A DNA stretch of 64,000 nucleotides. Origin: Cryptomeria japonica. Taxonomy: Eukaryota > Streptophyta > Pinopsida > Cupressales > Cupressaceae. The notes below the pieces were generated by a model. It saw only the letters and a program-made list of their open reading frames with translations. It was not told the DNA's origin and did not search any database. Shown here piece after piece: positions 23,401 to 34,644 of the stretch. Both the position numbers and the translations under genes were made by a program. Position 1 is the stretch's first letter; every line of letters starts with the position of its first letter. The stretch covers positions 405,119,389 to 405,183,388 of the forward strand of contig NC_081408.1 in NCBI RefSeq assembly GCF_030272615.1, in the 5' to 3' direction.

Positions 23401-24272
23401 GAATCATTAACATTATCCAAACATAAGATTAAGGCATCTTGTAAAGTATTACTTGCAATATTAGCTTCCTTACTGTCATTTTCATTTTTGTCTCCTTCTT
23501 TGTTTTTTTGAGACCAACAGTCTTTCTTTAGATGACCAGGCTTTCCGCAGTACCGGCAATCTTTCTTTCCTCTAGATTGAGAGCGTCCTTTCTTTGACTT
23601 CCCTTGTGACTTCTCATTCCAAGGGCATTTTCCTCTTTCCTTTGATCTTCCTCTGTTCTCCACATTCAAAACACTACTTGATGATGTTGAAGTCTCACCT
23701 ATGCTTTTCCTTCGCATTTCCTCGCTTAGGATAACACCAACAATATCATCAAATACCAAAGTATTTTTACCAAAGACAGAGTTACTTACAGCCATAACCA
23801 AGCTATTCTAGCTTTCTGGCAAAGAACATAAAATCAAGAGAGCCCTAACCTCTTCTACAAAGGTAATTTTTACTGAAGACAATTGACTGGTAATTGTATT
23901 AAATTCATTTAAGTGCTCCACTATAGATCCTCCCTCACTCATTTTCAAATTAAACAAACGCTTCATAAGAAATACCTTAATCGAAGCCGAGGGTTTCTCA
24001 TACAACTTAGCCAATGTCGCCATCAAATCTACAGTCATTTTTGCTTCTATTATATTGAATGCTACAGACGGTGCAAGGCACAATCGAATGGATCCCAGTG
24101 CCTTTCTATCTAAAATGTCCCACTCTTCATCTGACATTGCGGTTGCTTTCTTTTCCTTTCCTTCCAATGGCTGCCATAAATCCTTTTGATACAGGGAATC
24201 CTCCATCTACATTTTCCATAACTGATAATTCTGGCCATTAAACTTTTCGACCTTGAATTTGGAATCCTCCAT
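23343..24272 (-). pseudogene. CopB gag remnant
   Basis: The ATG at 24272 gives MEDSKFKVEKFNGQNY, the usual copia gag start; a TAG follows a few codons later where Gln is likely. The body (24206-23808) has the copia gag core (MKRLFNLKMSEG, then HLNEFNTI). After one break the CCHC knuckle CRYCGKPGHLKKDC is intact near 23555-23514. The frame then runs directly into protease. Gag binds and packages the RNA. Confidence 0.88.
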
Positions 24273-24318
24273 TGCTCCCACTCAAATCTGAGAGTCCTAC
24301 CAATTTACAGAAAACCTC

Positions 24319-24330
24319 GCTCTGATACCA
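24319..24330 (-). promoter_or_regulatory. CopB primer-binding site
   Basis: On the minus strand TGGTATCAGAGC, complementary to initiator Met-tRNA, lies two bases after the 5' LTR end. Confidence 0.9.
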
Positions 24331-24332
24331 AT

Positions 24333-24749
24333 TGTTAGGGTTTCAAGAAGATCCGAAGCAAATATGAACTAACAATTATATGCAGATTTAAATACAAAAG
24401 ATAAAGAAATAAAATAGGACATAGATAACACAGAGATTTAACGTGGTTCGCCCAAAATGGGTTACGTCCACCATACACAGCCGTCCAATCTTTCTTATTA
24501 TCCAGCAACAACAATACATCAACCTTACAATGCCTTAAGCATCCCAGCCACTTATAACATGCATTTTTAGGGCAATAAACAAAGTCGTCCTTTTTAGGGT
24601 TTTATTACAATGTCGGTTTTCATCAACAAAAATGACAAAAAAAAATTTCTTGGGGTCTCTTGCCCCCGAACCCCTACTCGACCCTGGACCCCGACAAGGA
24701 TACGTGCTGAGTGTACAATACTTTGCTAATCATTCACCACATTTCAACA
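24333..24749 (-). repeat. CopB 5' LTR
   Basis: It starts TGTTGAAATGTGG at 24749 on the minus strand and ends at 24333. It keeps CG in places where the other LTR has CA or TG, consistent with methylation-driven change. Confidence 0.92.
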
Positions 24750-24754
24750 CTAGT

Positions 24755-25390
24755 TCCTCAACTCTTGCTCAAACAACATCAAACCTACCAATTTCTTCAA
24801 ACAGATAAACAAATACAATCATGGCTAAATCTAAACAGGGCTTCATCATCCTCTACTGGTTATAGCATTGTCAAGCAAGTGAAAAGAATGAACACTCAAA
24901 TCTCCATCTTTAAATTGCTCAAAATCTCTTTTGCTCATAAAGAGATCCTGGACAAAGCTTTTCTCACCACTAATGTCCCAAAAGATTTAGATGTTGATCG
25001 GTTTCAATCTATGGTGGATCACCTGACTTTGCCCCATTATCTCACTTTCTTTGAAGAAGATAACAACTCACTGAATCACCCACATAACTAGCCATTGCAC
25101 ATTGAAGCTATGATCCATAAACATCGATTTAAACATGTTTTGATAGATGGAGGCGTTGGGTTGAATATTTGTACCTACAATCTACTTACACAGCTGGGCT
25201 TTTCTAAAAATGTCATTGATCCAGCAAAGAAACTAACAATCAAAGCCTATGATGAAGAAGAAAGAACCTCTAAAGGTCTGGTACTATTAATGATCAGGGT
25301 AGGACCTATAGAAATATGTTATTTTAGGTGTTTGATCTTCCTCTATCATAGAACATCTTATTGGGCAGGTCATGGATTCACGAAATGAAG
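24755..25390 (+). pseudogene. GypA gag end and protease remnant
   Basis: GypA coding resumes after CopB. A block to about 25091 is rich in Ser and charged residues. Then comes LIDGGVGLNICTYNLL near 25140-25187, the aspartic protease site in the D-G-G form common in Tat-like elements instead of DSG. A partner motif further on is weak. A TAG at 25089-25091 and later stops break the frame. The protease would cut the polyprotein. Confidence 0.8.
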
Positions 25391-25677
25391 GTAGTACCAT
25401 CTACATATCATCAGTGCTTAAAATTTCCTTATAACGGAGTTGAAGTTAGTATGCTAATACAAAATACCCCTATAATGCATTAACTTAGGGTGTTGATACC
25501 TTTGTGCCTCATAATAGAGAAGCCTCTACAGCTGAAAGTTCAGAAACCTTGATGAAGGATTTAGAAAAGAAATTGAAAATCATAGATACTAGCATGGATG
25601 GATACAAGATAGAACCAATACTTTCACTAATCTCTCTTCCTCCATCACTGAGACAGTCAGGAAAACCATCATAGGTT

Positions 25678-25935
25678 ATGAAACCACAAAATTCCACTCC
25701 AAATGTAATTTATGATGGTCTTTTTATACAATCCTCTACTTCCCTTGCAGATCAAATAGAAGAGGATGTTGTTCTCACATGGCTTTTCAAAGAAGATAGT
25801 GAAAACAAAGAAGTACGACATTGTGAGATTTCCCCAACACAATATGGTCTAGGCTATAAGATGATTCAACACATGGGATATAAAGATACTGGTCCTCTAG
25901 GAAAGCATCAAGAAGGTATTGTTGAGCCTATTTAG
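25678..25935 (+). pseudogene. GypA G-patch domain
   Basis: After a Ser/Asp-rich start the frame contains GLGYKMIQHMGYKDTGPLG followed by KHQEGIVEPI. This is the spacing of a G-patch: repeated Gly with an aromatic and hydrophobic core, ending in G-x-G-I-x-P. G-patch domains bind RNA or activate helicases, and some retroelements carry one next to protease. A stop at 25933-25935 follows, but readable sequence with GLGYNPRQ continues. The place between protease and reverse transcriptase fits a polyprotein segment. Confidence 0.75.
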
Positions 25936-27600
25936 CTGCAAACTAAGTCTAAAAATGATAAAGCTGGACTTGGATACAATCCAAGACAGACATCAGACCA
26001 GAAACATACTTTTTATCATCAATCTAAGTGGAGGAAAAAGATAATACCTTCAACATCATAGGAAGTAAACACTCAACAAACTCAAGAAGAGTATGAAAAG
26101 GAACAGGAAGAACTAGCAATCACGAGAGAAGAAACACCTAGTACTCAAGTTCCAATGGTATCAGCTACAACACTACAAGAAGTAGAAGTCCCAGAGGATA
26201 TAAGAGAAGATGTAGAAAGAATCAGAGAATCATTTGCACCACTGAAAATACCAATCACATATACTGGTAGGCAACAAGTAGAAGATTCAAAAACTGACTC
26301 TAACGAGTATGAATGGGGTCCAGATTATCTCTCAGATACATCTATTACAGAAACTCTATAAGAGTCTAGTGATATCACAGATGACACACAAGAGTTGATA
26401 TGCTTAAAGCTGCAAATGGAGATAGAAGAAATCAGACTAAAAAGACAAGAAGACTATGAACAAAAGCTGAAAGAAGGAAGAACGCAAGAAAATTCTCCAC
26501 CTACTATATCTCCCTCTAATAAGATAGAACAAATTAGGTATGAAAATACACAAGAAGAATTTGAAGCTACAGAAACAAAACCAGTCATTAGTCCAGAAGA
26601 ATTTGAATGGAGTAGACGACAAAGATTCAAAGAGCCATCAAGATTATGCCAACAAGTATGTCAGATACAAGTGATCAATGAACCAAATCATGAAGGAACT
26701 TGCAGCATCAAAGATGTACGTATTGACACTATACACACTTTTACTCAATCACTTGAAGAAGAGTAAAAAATTTCATCCTATGACTCTAATGACTCTGGCA
26801 ATAGTTTTATTTATGACAATAACTATTCAACATCAAACTCTGACTCCTCCATCATGAATGTCGAGAATCTATCTATTGATCCTATTACTGTCAAACCATG
26901 ATATGTATTCTAGTCTGGCGTAGATAACGGTTCTAGGAGTAGGTCTGTTGGGTTTGGTCAATTAAATTTTAATGTACACTTGAATGATAATGTTGTAACT
27001 CTTCCTTGTGTCGTGACATTTATGCAAGGTAGTCTTTTGGAACTCGACTTGTTGGTCTGAAGTTATGATGATAATACTGTGAACTCTCTCAAACCTATTC
27101 AAACTTTATCCTTGATACATCCTCAACTAATTGATTGCAGTCTCCAAAACCAACCTATGAATATACCTATCTTTGCTAATTATTACACGTTAGCCTACTA
27201 TCTTAATGCAGTTGAACCAATGGACTCTTCCACCAGTGAGCAAAGTGAGAACATGACTGAAACAGATATCACGTATCTTAGTCGCAAAAATAAAAATAAA
27301 TTAAAAAAATATATTTTATGGCGAAAACCACATTGTGGCGATGTTAGATTCAAAAATAGAGAAAATAAAGGATGTACCTAAGGGTGAAAACCACTCTAAG
27401 GCACTTGAAGGTGAGATACTTGATATATTGCCCAGTCACTTCTAGGAAAGGTCTTCTATATTGATTGAACCAACTCAACCAATAAATATTGGGAGTCAAG
27501 AGACACCACATATCATCCACTTAGCTCAATCACTATCAGTAGAAGAGTTAAAAGATTTCAGCAATCTCTTTTTAGAAAAAAAGATCAACTTTGCATGGAC
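25936..27600 (+). pseudogene. GypA charged linker before reverse transcriptase
   Basis: A Glu-, Gln- and Lys-rich segment can be read at 26155-26361 and 26395-26766 in one frame with few stops. It is followed by Ser/Asn-rich pieces and a likely second protease-related or connecting stretch near 26920-27060. The block 27079-27381 is open, and a frame change near 27340-27400 separates it from reverse transcriptase. There is no catalytic motif. Confidence 0.6.
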
Positions 27601-27610
27601 TTAGTTTGAT

Positions 27611-28330
27611 ATGCTAGGCCTAGATCCTAATCTCATCATGCACCATCTTTCTATCACACCAGGAGTTAAACCAGTCAAGGAAAAACTTCATAAGATGCAC
27701 CCTTATGTGACACTACTAGTCAAGGCTGAGCTAGAAAAATTGCTAAAAGATGGATTTATCAGAGCTATAGGCTATGCAGAATGGATTTCAAACATAGTAC
27801 TTGTATCAAATGCAGACAAATCTATTAGGGTTTGCACAAACTTTAGAGATCTGAACAAAGATTGTCCGAAGGACAATTTTCCATTGCCTAACATTGATAT
27901 GATAGTAGATATAACTATCGGGTATGAGATGCAATCATTAATGGATTGATTCTCTGGTTATAATCAAATCAAAATAGCTCCTGGAGATCAAGAAAAGGCA
28001 ACTTTCACATGTGCATGGGGAACCTTTTGCTGGAACGTCATGCCATTTGGGCTAAAGAATGCAGGAGCAACTTACCAAAGAGAAGTAACTACTATCTTCC
28101 ATGATATGATGCATAAAAACATTGAAGATTGTGTTGATGACACCTTAGTAAAGACCATGAAGAGATCCACACATATTCAAGAGCTAGTCCTCATACTAGA
28201 TAGAATGGAAAAATTCAAGCTCCGACTAAATCCTAAAAAGTGTGCATTTGGAGTACATCAGGGAAATTACTTGGTTACATTATTTCAAAGAAAGGAATTG
28301 AGGTTGATCCTGAGAAGGTCTAAGCTATAA
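27611..28330 (+). pseudogene. GypA reverse transcriptase remnant
   Basis: The frame shows the gypsy finger and palm blocks: AELEKLLKDGFIRAI, VCTNFRDLNKDCPKD, then MPFGLKNAGATYQR at 28040. The active-site YVDD is CVDD here (EDCVDDTLVKT near 28120-28150), and a TGA at 27947-27949 stands for the Trp of DWFSGYNQI. A frameshift near 28260 moves the reading into the RNase H frame. It would copy the RNA genome. Confidence 0.88.
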
Positions 28331-28875
28331 TGAAAATGCCACCTCCAAATAATATCAGTCAAATGAGAAGTTTACAAGGACATCTCCAATCAATCAGACA
28401 CTTTATTCCTCAACTCGTAGGTAAAGATCAAACTTTCACAAAAGTATTAAGGAAAGGTGTAACATACAATTGGGATCAGGAATGTGAGAAACACCTTCAA
28501 AAAATCAAGGAATACCTATCTAATACACCTATATTGATACCACCAATTCAAGGTAAACCATTGATTCTATACATATCAGCTACCGATATATCATTGGGGG
28601 CACTTCTAGCACAACAAGATGAGAATAAAAAGGAAAGAGCTATATATTATATCGATAGAACTTTGGTGTCTTATGAAATGAACTATACTATAATAGAAAA
28701 AGCATGTTTGGCATTAGGCTTTGCATCACAAAAATTGAGAAACTACATGTTAGCACATTCAATCAAGCTAGTGGCTAAGATTGATTCGCTCAAATATCTT
28801 CTCAACAAAGCAACACTTACAGGAAGATTGGCTAAATGGGTCATGGTCTTACAGAATTTGATATTGAAAATGTAG
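28330..28875 (+). pseudogene. GypA first RNase H
   Basis: The frame starts in the connection (MPPPNNISQMRSLQGHLQSI) and contains YISATDISLGALLAQQD, RAIYYIDRTL and NYTIIEKACLALGFA, the usual gypsy RNase H blocks that degrade RNA in the hybrid. It ends at a TAG at 28873-28875. Confidence 0.87.
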
Positions 28876-28994
28876 AACACAAAGCCATCAAAGGACAGGT
28901 CATTGCAGATCAACTTGTTGATGCTCCACTTGAAGATAGTCAGCCTCTGCACATAGAATTTCCGGATGAATCCATCATGCACCTTACTCAATGA

Positions 28995-29388
28995 TCATGG
29001 AAGATATTCTTTGATGGGTCTTTCACTCAACATGGTTTTGGTGTTGGAATAATTTTTATTACTCCTCAAAAATATTCAATCCTGAAGGCGTATAAGATTA
29101 TTTTCCCTTACACAAACAACATTGCAAAATATGAAGCTTCGGTAAATGGAATCAAGCTGGCTATCGAATGGAAGGTTCTGGAATTACACATCTATGGAGA
29201 TTCTCAAATAATTATCAATCAAATCAATGATACATATCAGACTCAAGATGAGAAACTAATGCCTTATAAAAGAATGGTTGATGATCTCAAGAAATATTTT
29301 ACTTTTGTATCATTTGAGCAGAGTCCCAGATCAGCAAACAGAGCACCAGATGCTATGGCCACCTTGGTATCTATACTAGAGTTATAAG
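28995..29388 (+). pseudogene. GypA second (archaeal-type) RNase H
   Basis: The block begins SWKIFFDGSFTQHGFGVG and continues with NNIAKYEASVNGIKLAI, IYGDSQIIINQIN and NRAPDAMATL. These are the D, E, D and D positions of the archaeal/plant-type RNase H found in addition to the first one in Tat-like elements. The Glu appears kept in KYEA. It ends at a natural-looking stop. Confidence 0.85.
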
Positions 29389-29559
29389 AATCTAATTTTC
29401 ACTTTCAATTCTTGGTGTAAGAGTTACATTATCCTACCTATGATTCTCCTGAGTCCCAGATGGTCTATTCTATTATTGGACATGAATCATCTTGCTACAA
29501 CCATATTTACTCTTACCTACAAGACCAAATTATCCTTGCTAATCTTACCCGTAATGAGA

Positions 29560-30250
29560 AAAGGAACCTAATCTGAAATGCTTCACTGCATGTCATCATC
29601 GCTAACGATCTATTTAGGTGAGGTTTAGATAGTACTTTGCTTAGGTGTCTAGAAACTGAAGAGTCCCAACGTGCATTATCTGAAGTCCATGAAGGTATTT
29701 GTGGATCTAATTGAAATGTTCTAACTTTAGCTCAGAAACTACTAAGGGTTGGCTACTACTGGAAAGACATGGAGAAAGATGCTATAAAGTTTGCTAAAAC
29801 TTGTGAGAAGTGTCAGCTACATGGGAATCTCATACATGCTCTAGCAAGGGATCTCATACCCTTCATTACACATTGGCCAAATATATCCTGCATCATCTAA
29901 CAGACACAAGTTTATCATAACTTCCACTAAGTACTTCACTAAGTGGGTAGAAGCGGTTCCGCTCATCAAAGCAACTGATCAACAAGTAGCTCTGTTCATC
30001 CTTAACTATATCATCTATAGGTATGGTATACCTTCATCCATTGTGACTGACAATGGAGGGAAATTCAAGAATAAAGATCTAGACAAGCTCTGTGAAAAAT
30101 TCAAAATTAAACAACACTGGTCATCCATATATTACCCTCAAGGTAATGGACAAGCTGAAGCATCTAACAAAAATCTGCTGACTATCTTACACATAACAGT
30201 AAATAAATCTGGAAGGGATTGGCATTTGTAGCTCAATCCTGCACTATGGG
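29560..30250 (+). pseudogene. GypA integrase remnant
   Basis: The zinc domain is readable as SEVHEGICGSN, where the second His is Asn, and KTCEKCQLHG near 29800-29820. A break near 29870-29930 removes the region of the first catalytic Asp. The core then gives TDNGGKFKNKDL at 30043 and YYPQGNGQAEASNK near 30130-30170, so the second Asp and the Glu are kept. A TAG at 30229-30231 follows GRDWHL. It would insert the DNA copy into a chromosome. Confidence 0.85.
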
Positions 30251-30297
30251 ATTATAGAACATGTATCCGAACACCTACAAGGGCTACACCTTTTTAT

Positions 30298-30718
30298 TTG
30301 GTGTATGGATTTGAAGCAGTCTTACCTATTAAGGTGGAAATACCATCTCTAAGAGTTTCTTTTCAAGGTCTCGTTCCTAATGAAGACTACAAAATATCTA
30401 GATTGCAAGAACTTGAGTTGCTGGATGAACGTCAACAAGTGGCATTTGATCATCTAAGAGTGTATCAAAAGAGATTGTCTAAAGGATATAACAAGAAGGT
30501 TTGACAACGAGAATTTCAGGTTGGTGACCTTGTTCTGAGAGAAAATCCTAAAAATCAACAGTTTCGAGACAACAAAGCGAAGTTTGAACCCAACTGGCTG
30601 GGTCCCTACATCATTACTACAGTCTTTGGCTCTGGTGCCTATCAACTCTAAACATCACAAGGAGAAAAACTCTATGAACTGATCAACAACATAAACTTGA
30701 AAAAATTCTTCACTTAGT
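30298..30718 (+). pseudogene. GypA integrase C-terminal domain
   Basis: VYGFEAVLPIKVEIPSLRVS is the GPY-region leader of gypsy integrase. It is followed by VGDLVLRENPKNQQF and WLGPYIITTVFGSGAY near 30590-30640. One stop (TGA near 30502) and one TAA (near 30650) interrupt it. The pol reading ends with INNINLKKFFT at a TAG near 30716. No chromodomain is visible. Confidence 0.82.
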
Positions 30719-32048
30719 ATTCTTTGTTCCAGCAACCTGTATAGCTAAAAAGTCTTGAAAAAAAACCTAAAAATCATAAAATGTCCTAAAAAAAAAATAA
30801 TAATAAAAAATTGTCAAGTAGGTGAAAACCTGGCAAACAGGCACCTCTTGTACTCAAGTGATCCATCTATCAATGCAACATTGCCATTTCCCACTTTCAG
30901 GTATCTTTGATTTCGCTTGCACATATATTTTTGTCGCTTTTGTGACATTTTGGTTCTCTTGGAACTCTCATGGCTTGAAACTGATCAATGTCTTAGTCTT
31001 AGGGTAATCGAATGAGCAATTTACATGTCCTAAGCAGTATCAACCAATTCATCTTTTTGTCAGTGATATTTGGTCATCCAATCTGAGTCAGTCACCTGTC
31101 TCCTAACTACTGAAGAGTTTTATCAGTGAGTAAACAAGCAAAACAACATTACTGAAAACAATCACTAAACAGTTTGAGATATGCATGAAATTTTCTTTGT
31201 GTGTTGTATTTTATATTGGTTTTGGATTATTATTCCCTCTGAGTAAATCAAGGAAGACTATCTTGACTAAGAGGAGCAAGAATTGGGGGCATAATATTTT
31301 CTTTATTTTCTGCTTGTAGGAATGATTTTGATGATTTGGAAACATCTAATCAGCTGGGTGTATGTGATAAGTGCCTTCACATTAAGGTGAAATCGCAACA
31401 CATACCTCAACTCCACTTATTTGTATGCTATAGGGAGGTTGACATCATTTCTTTGTCTGTTTTGAGGGAATTTCTTTAATGTGCGATCCGGATGCATGCG
31501 TAATCTGTCCAAGGATATGAACGAAAAAAGGGTCATTGCCGACAAGATAATTAATATTGTACATGGAAAGAAAGGAACTCTATTTTTCCAGCTATGTTTG
31601 TAAACACTTAGTGATGAAAATTAAGCATTTCAAATCCAGTTACTAGGTTTAGGTTGCGTTCATTCTAAATTTTATGCATTTTGAGTGATTTCGGCATGGT
31701 AACAATGATCTCTTTATCTTTTGAATGAGAATTTGAAGCATCATCATTTCTCGGCTAAGTGGTCTCTTTTTCATCATTTCTTTGATCGAGTAATTATGTA
31801 TTGAGATGTCAGCTGCATACATAAGCATCTTATATAGATCCATACATTTCATTATATACTTGTTTGCATTACTAATTACTCATTTTCATCATTTATTTGC
31901 ATATGAAAAGAAACAAAAAAAAATAACATCCATATGCATCTGCATTACATTCATTCATATTGAAAAGATATGCATACATATAGAATCAAGCATATAGAAA
32001 GACATCTCATAAATCAATCAATACAAGTACGATGAAATCAAACCATGA

Positions 32049-32090
<42 letters not shown>

Positions 32091-32206
32091 AAATATCAGA
32101 ATACAATGATATCAACTATCATATACAATGTCTTATCGGAGAAAGAATCGTATAGGCTACAAAAAATGGGGTATATAACAAAATCTAAGAGCTATAAAAA
32201 TATCTC
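30719..32206 (+). other. GypA post-pol non-coding region with (AT)n microsatellite
   Basis: This sequence between pol and the antisense gene has no coding motif. It holds an A-rich run (30758-30812) and an uninterrupted AT dinucleotide run at 32053-32087. Short frames at 31649-31997 are low-complexity. Confidence 0.6.
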
Positions 32207-34508
32207 TCTACCTCTCCCTCATTGTCAGGTGGTGGAGGAGGTGGTGCCTGCTAACCAGCATCTTGCCTAGGTGCCCGAGCTCCCTTAGATTGAGCCATAT
32301 ACTGAGAATATGGGATAACCTGATGTGCTACAGGAACTGCTACACTATAAGCTACAACATAATATGTTGTCTAGCTCATCTGGTGCAAAACCTCTCACTG
32401 GAGAGTATCTTGCTCTACCTTGACCTTTGCTAGCTATCAATCTCGCTCTACAAGCTGTGTCTGAGCCACTATCAACTGTGATTGAAAACCTTCTAATCTA
32501 GCTCTCATCAACTGTAGTGGGTCCACTGCCCCCTGCTCTTGCATAGTCTCTCTGCCTCCCTCTCTGCCTCCATCTCCACCCTACTCATACCACCGCTATT
32601 GCACCTATCTAGGAGTTGCTCGCTCCTCCTCTCCTCCACCCTCTGCTACCCTGGAACCACTAGCTCTCACACCAATAGCTCCAAGGGATCCACCCTCCCC
32701 TCTTTGTTGTTGGCTCCCCCAGCTGGTACCCTACTGCTGCTAGCACTAGGATCACCTTCTACCCACCTAGGAACCACAACTCTCCATACTTGTGTCTGTC
32801 CTTATACCTATGCCTATGCAGGGGCCTCATCCTCAGCCTCCTCTATGAGAGGTGCATGCTCTACTGGATTTGTAAATCTAGGGAAGGGATTTCGCTGGAA
32901 CCAATCCCTGTACTGGGGCAATACCCCTGCATCTGCAATATCCTCCAGATAGTCCCATTGCTGTCACTACAATCTGACTAGCTCCTGTATGCTCAATGCA
33001 TAGGACAACCTAGGGGCCCATCCTCATCTCTCCTCATCACCATATCGAGAGTAGGTGGTGAAATCCTATGATATCCCTTGAGGCTTGCCATACTACCTCA
33101 TAACCCTCAAAACAATGAATCTCTCAATCATGGATACCGATCTGCTAATAAGAGGATGCATCATGAACATGTCTCTCCGCTGAGCCCTCCAGTCATCCCA
33201 CCGATCTAGACCCCTATATGGTCTCCATACTACAATGATTAGATCATCAAGCTATCATCTCTAATACTCTGTCTTGCCTAGATAGGGCTGAGTAACATAT
33301 CTAGAATATCTATACACAACCGACTTGTGTGGATCTATGGCATCATCCACGATAGGTCTACAAACTGGGATACGCTCCTAGGCCCATATCTGAATAACTA
33401 AGACTCCTGTTGCCATGCTCTTCCCATCCCTGTATGCAACCTCATGCATCTCACGGTACATATGGGATAATAAGAAAGATCCCCACCCTAATCTCTCAGA
33501 CTTAATTAGTAGTCTCTCGAGCATCCTAGCCCAACCACATAGAAACCCCTGTTGTCCCTTGTCCCGCATAATGAAACAACCAATGAAACCTTCTCGTACA
33601 CATGCTAGTGGAAACTGCTTGCTGTACCTAGCCATCATATCATCCCAAGTGATAGTCCACTCAAGAAAGTCCTCATCGTGAAATATGCGTCTCAAGGCTA
33701 AGATACCAGGACGCTGAGCAGAATCGTAATCAACCCTTATCCCTAGGAAACAAAATCCCCAAAATCCTATACACATCCTCTAGTGTAATGGTCATATCTC
33801 CAACTGGTAGATGAAAAGTGTTATGCTCTAAATGGAAATGCTCAACTAGCGCACTAAGCATCTCGTGATTCACACAGATATCAGGCATCTCCAAAAGGTA
33901 AGTAAAGCCACACAAATCAATATGCACTCTATCTATATCTGATAGCTTATGGACTAGCTTCATCATCAGAGGATAGACACATCGAAATAGGATATTTGGC
34001 AATTTAACCTGCGAAAATCAAACAACAGAGCATCAACAAGTCGTCCAAATTACGCTACGAAACATGTTAAAAATCATGCAAATCCAAATACACCAAATGC
34101 CATATCAAATTTTCATGTTTTGAGCCTTAAAAATGTTCACTGTTTTCCATATGACATTTCACAAAGTAAGAAGAAACTCGTATGAGTCAAGAATATATGT
34201 TGCATGATAAAAGACTCTCATACGACAAATGTCATAACCTCTCACGATAATATGGGCTATGAAGCAAACTCTCGTATGATACATGGGATGAGTCCACACG
34301 ACAAAACATATAGCCTAAAATGACAAAACACATGAGAGATGGTTTTTTATATGATAGACTATGTCTTATCGCACGACAAAATGACAGTCATGATTTTCAA
34401 CAACATAAAAAGCAAAAAACTCAAAAAAAATTCAAAATTGATGAAATGCAAACGCTTAAGAATGATCACTTACCACTGGCTCGTAGTTCCCTGAATGGTT
34501 ATGTCATC
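32207..34508 (-). pseudogene. GypA antisense plant mobile domain (PMD) gene
   Basis: On the minus strand, exon 2 starts at 34008 and reads VKLPNILFRCVYPLMMK, then LVEHFHLEHNTFHLPVG and DMTITLEDV, the hallmark of the plant mobile domain (aminotransferase-like) family that includes MAIN and MAIL1. A frameshift near 33760 is followed by TWDDMMARYSKQFPL, then WARMLERLLIKS and VLVIQIWA-stop-ERIPVCRP, matching the family's QxWAWERFPxxRP block. Coding-like sequence then continues to about 32800 with stops at former Trp, Gln or Arg codons. The tail is Pro/Glu-rich. Exon 1 (near 34503-34474) ends in CAGTG before a GTAAGT donor; the nearest ATG (34507) is one base out of frame. Role unknown; host PMD proteins act in silencing and genome stability. 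Confidence 0.82.
34009..34473 (-). other. Putative intron of the antisense PMD gene
   Basis: On the minus strand the donor is GTAAGTGATC at 34473 and the acceptor is TTTGATTTTCGCAG ending at 34009, giving 465 bases. Joining the ends keeps the frame into the PMD exon (phase 0). The interior has stops in the frames I checked and contains several TCGTATGA or CACGACA-like words, on the plus strand near 34167, 34210, 34275 and 34370. Splicing is inferred from sequence only. Confidence 0.6.
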
Positions 34509-34620
34509 TCTGGTGCTTGAATCAATGCTCCTAGATCGGAATGGTATTTTTATTCGTAGAAGGATTTTCAAATTTCAAACTTGGAGAGGTTAAAATGAAT
34601 TGAAAATGACACTTGGACCC

Positions 34621-34641
34621 TTTATATAGCCAAAACCCTAA
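34621..34641 (-). promoter_or_regulatory. TATA box and telo-box upstream of antisense PMD gene
   Basis: On the minus strand TATATAAA (34628-34621) follows a telo-box (AAACCCTAA on the plus strand, 34633-34641). It lies about 115 bases upstream of the first ATG of the antisense gene. GypB has a telo-box in the same relative place. Confidence 0.55.
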
Positions 34642-34644
34642 TTT

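Larger units (their letters stand above)
19787..24749 (-). mobile_element. CopB: Ty1/copia retrotransposon nested in GypA
   Basis: Two LTRs of about 420 bp flank a copia coding region on the minus strand. The flanking pentamers are ATAGT (19782-19786) and CTAGT (24750-24754), a target duplication with one change. Removing CopB rejoins GypA gag in a readable way. By eye the LTRs differ at roughly one position in ten, many being C/T or G/A at CG sites, so the insertion is old. The proteins resemble the Tnt1 type. Stops and frameshifts disable it. Confidence 0.92.

Noticed and set aside
32053-32087. (AT)n run as a functional element
   Set aside because: A plain dinucleotide microsatellite in a decayed UTR needs no special role.
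32539-32981. Plus-strand Ser/Leu-rich frames
   Set aside because: They are opposite the antisense PMD gene tail, whose reading explains the composition better.
34633-34641. Interstitial telomere repeat
   Set aside because: AAACCCTAA occurs as a single telo-box, not as an array of telomere units.
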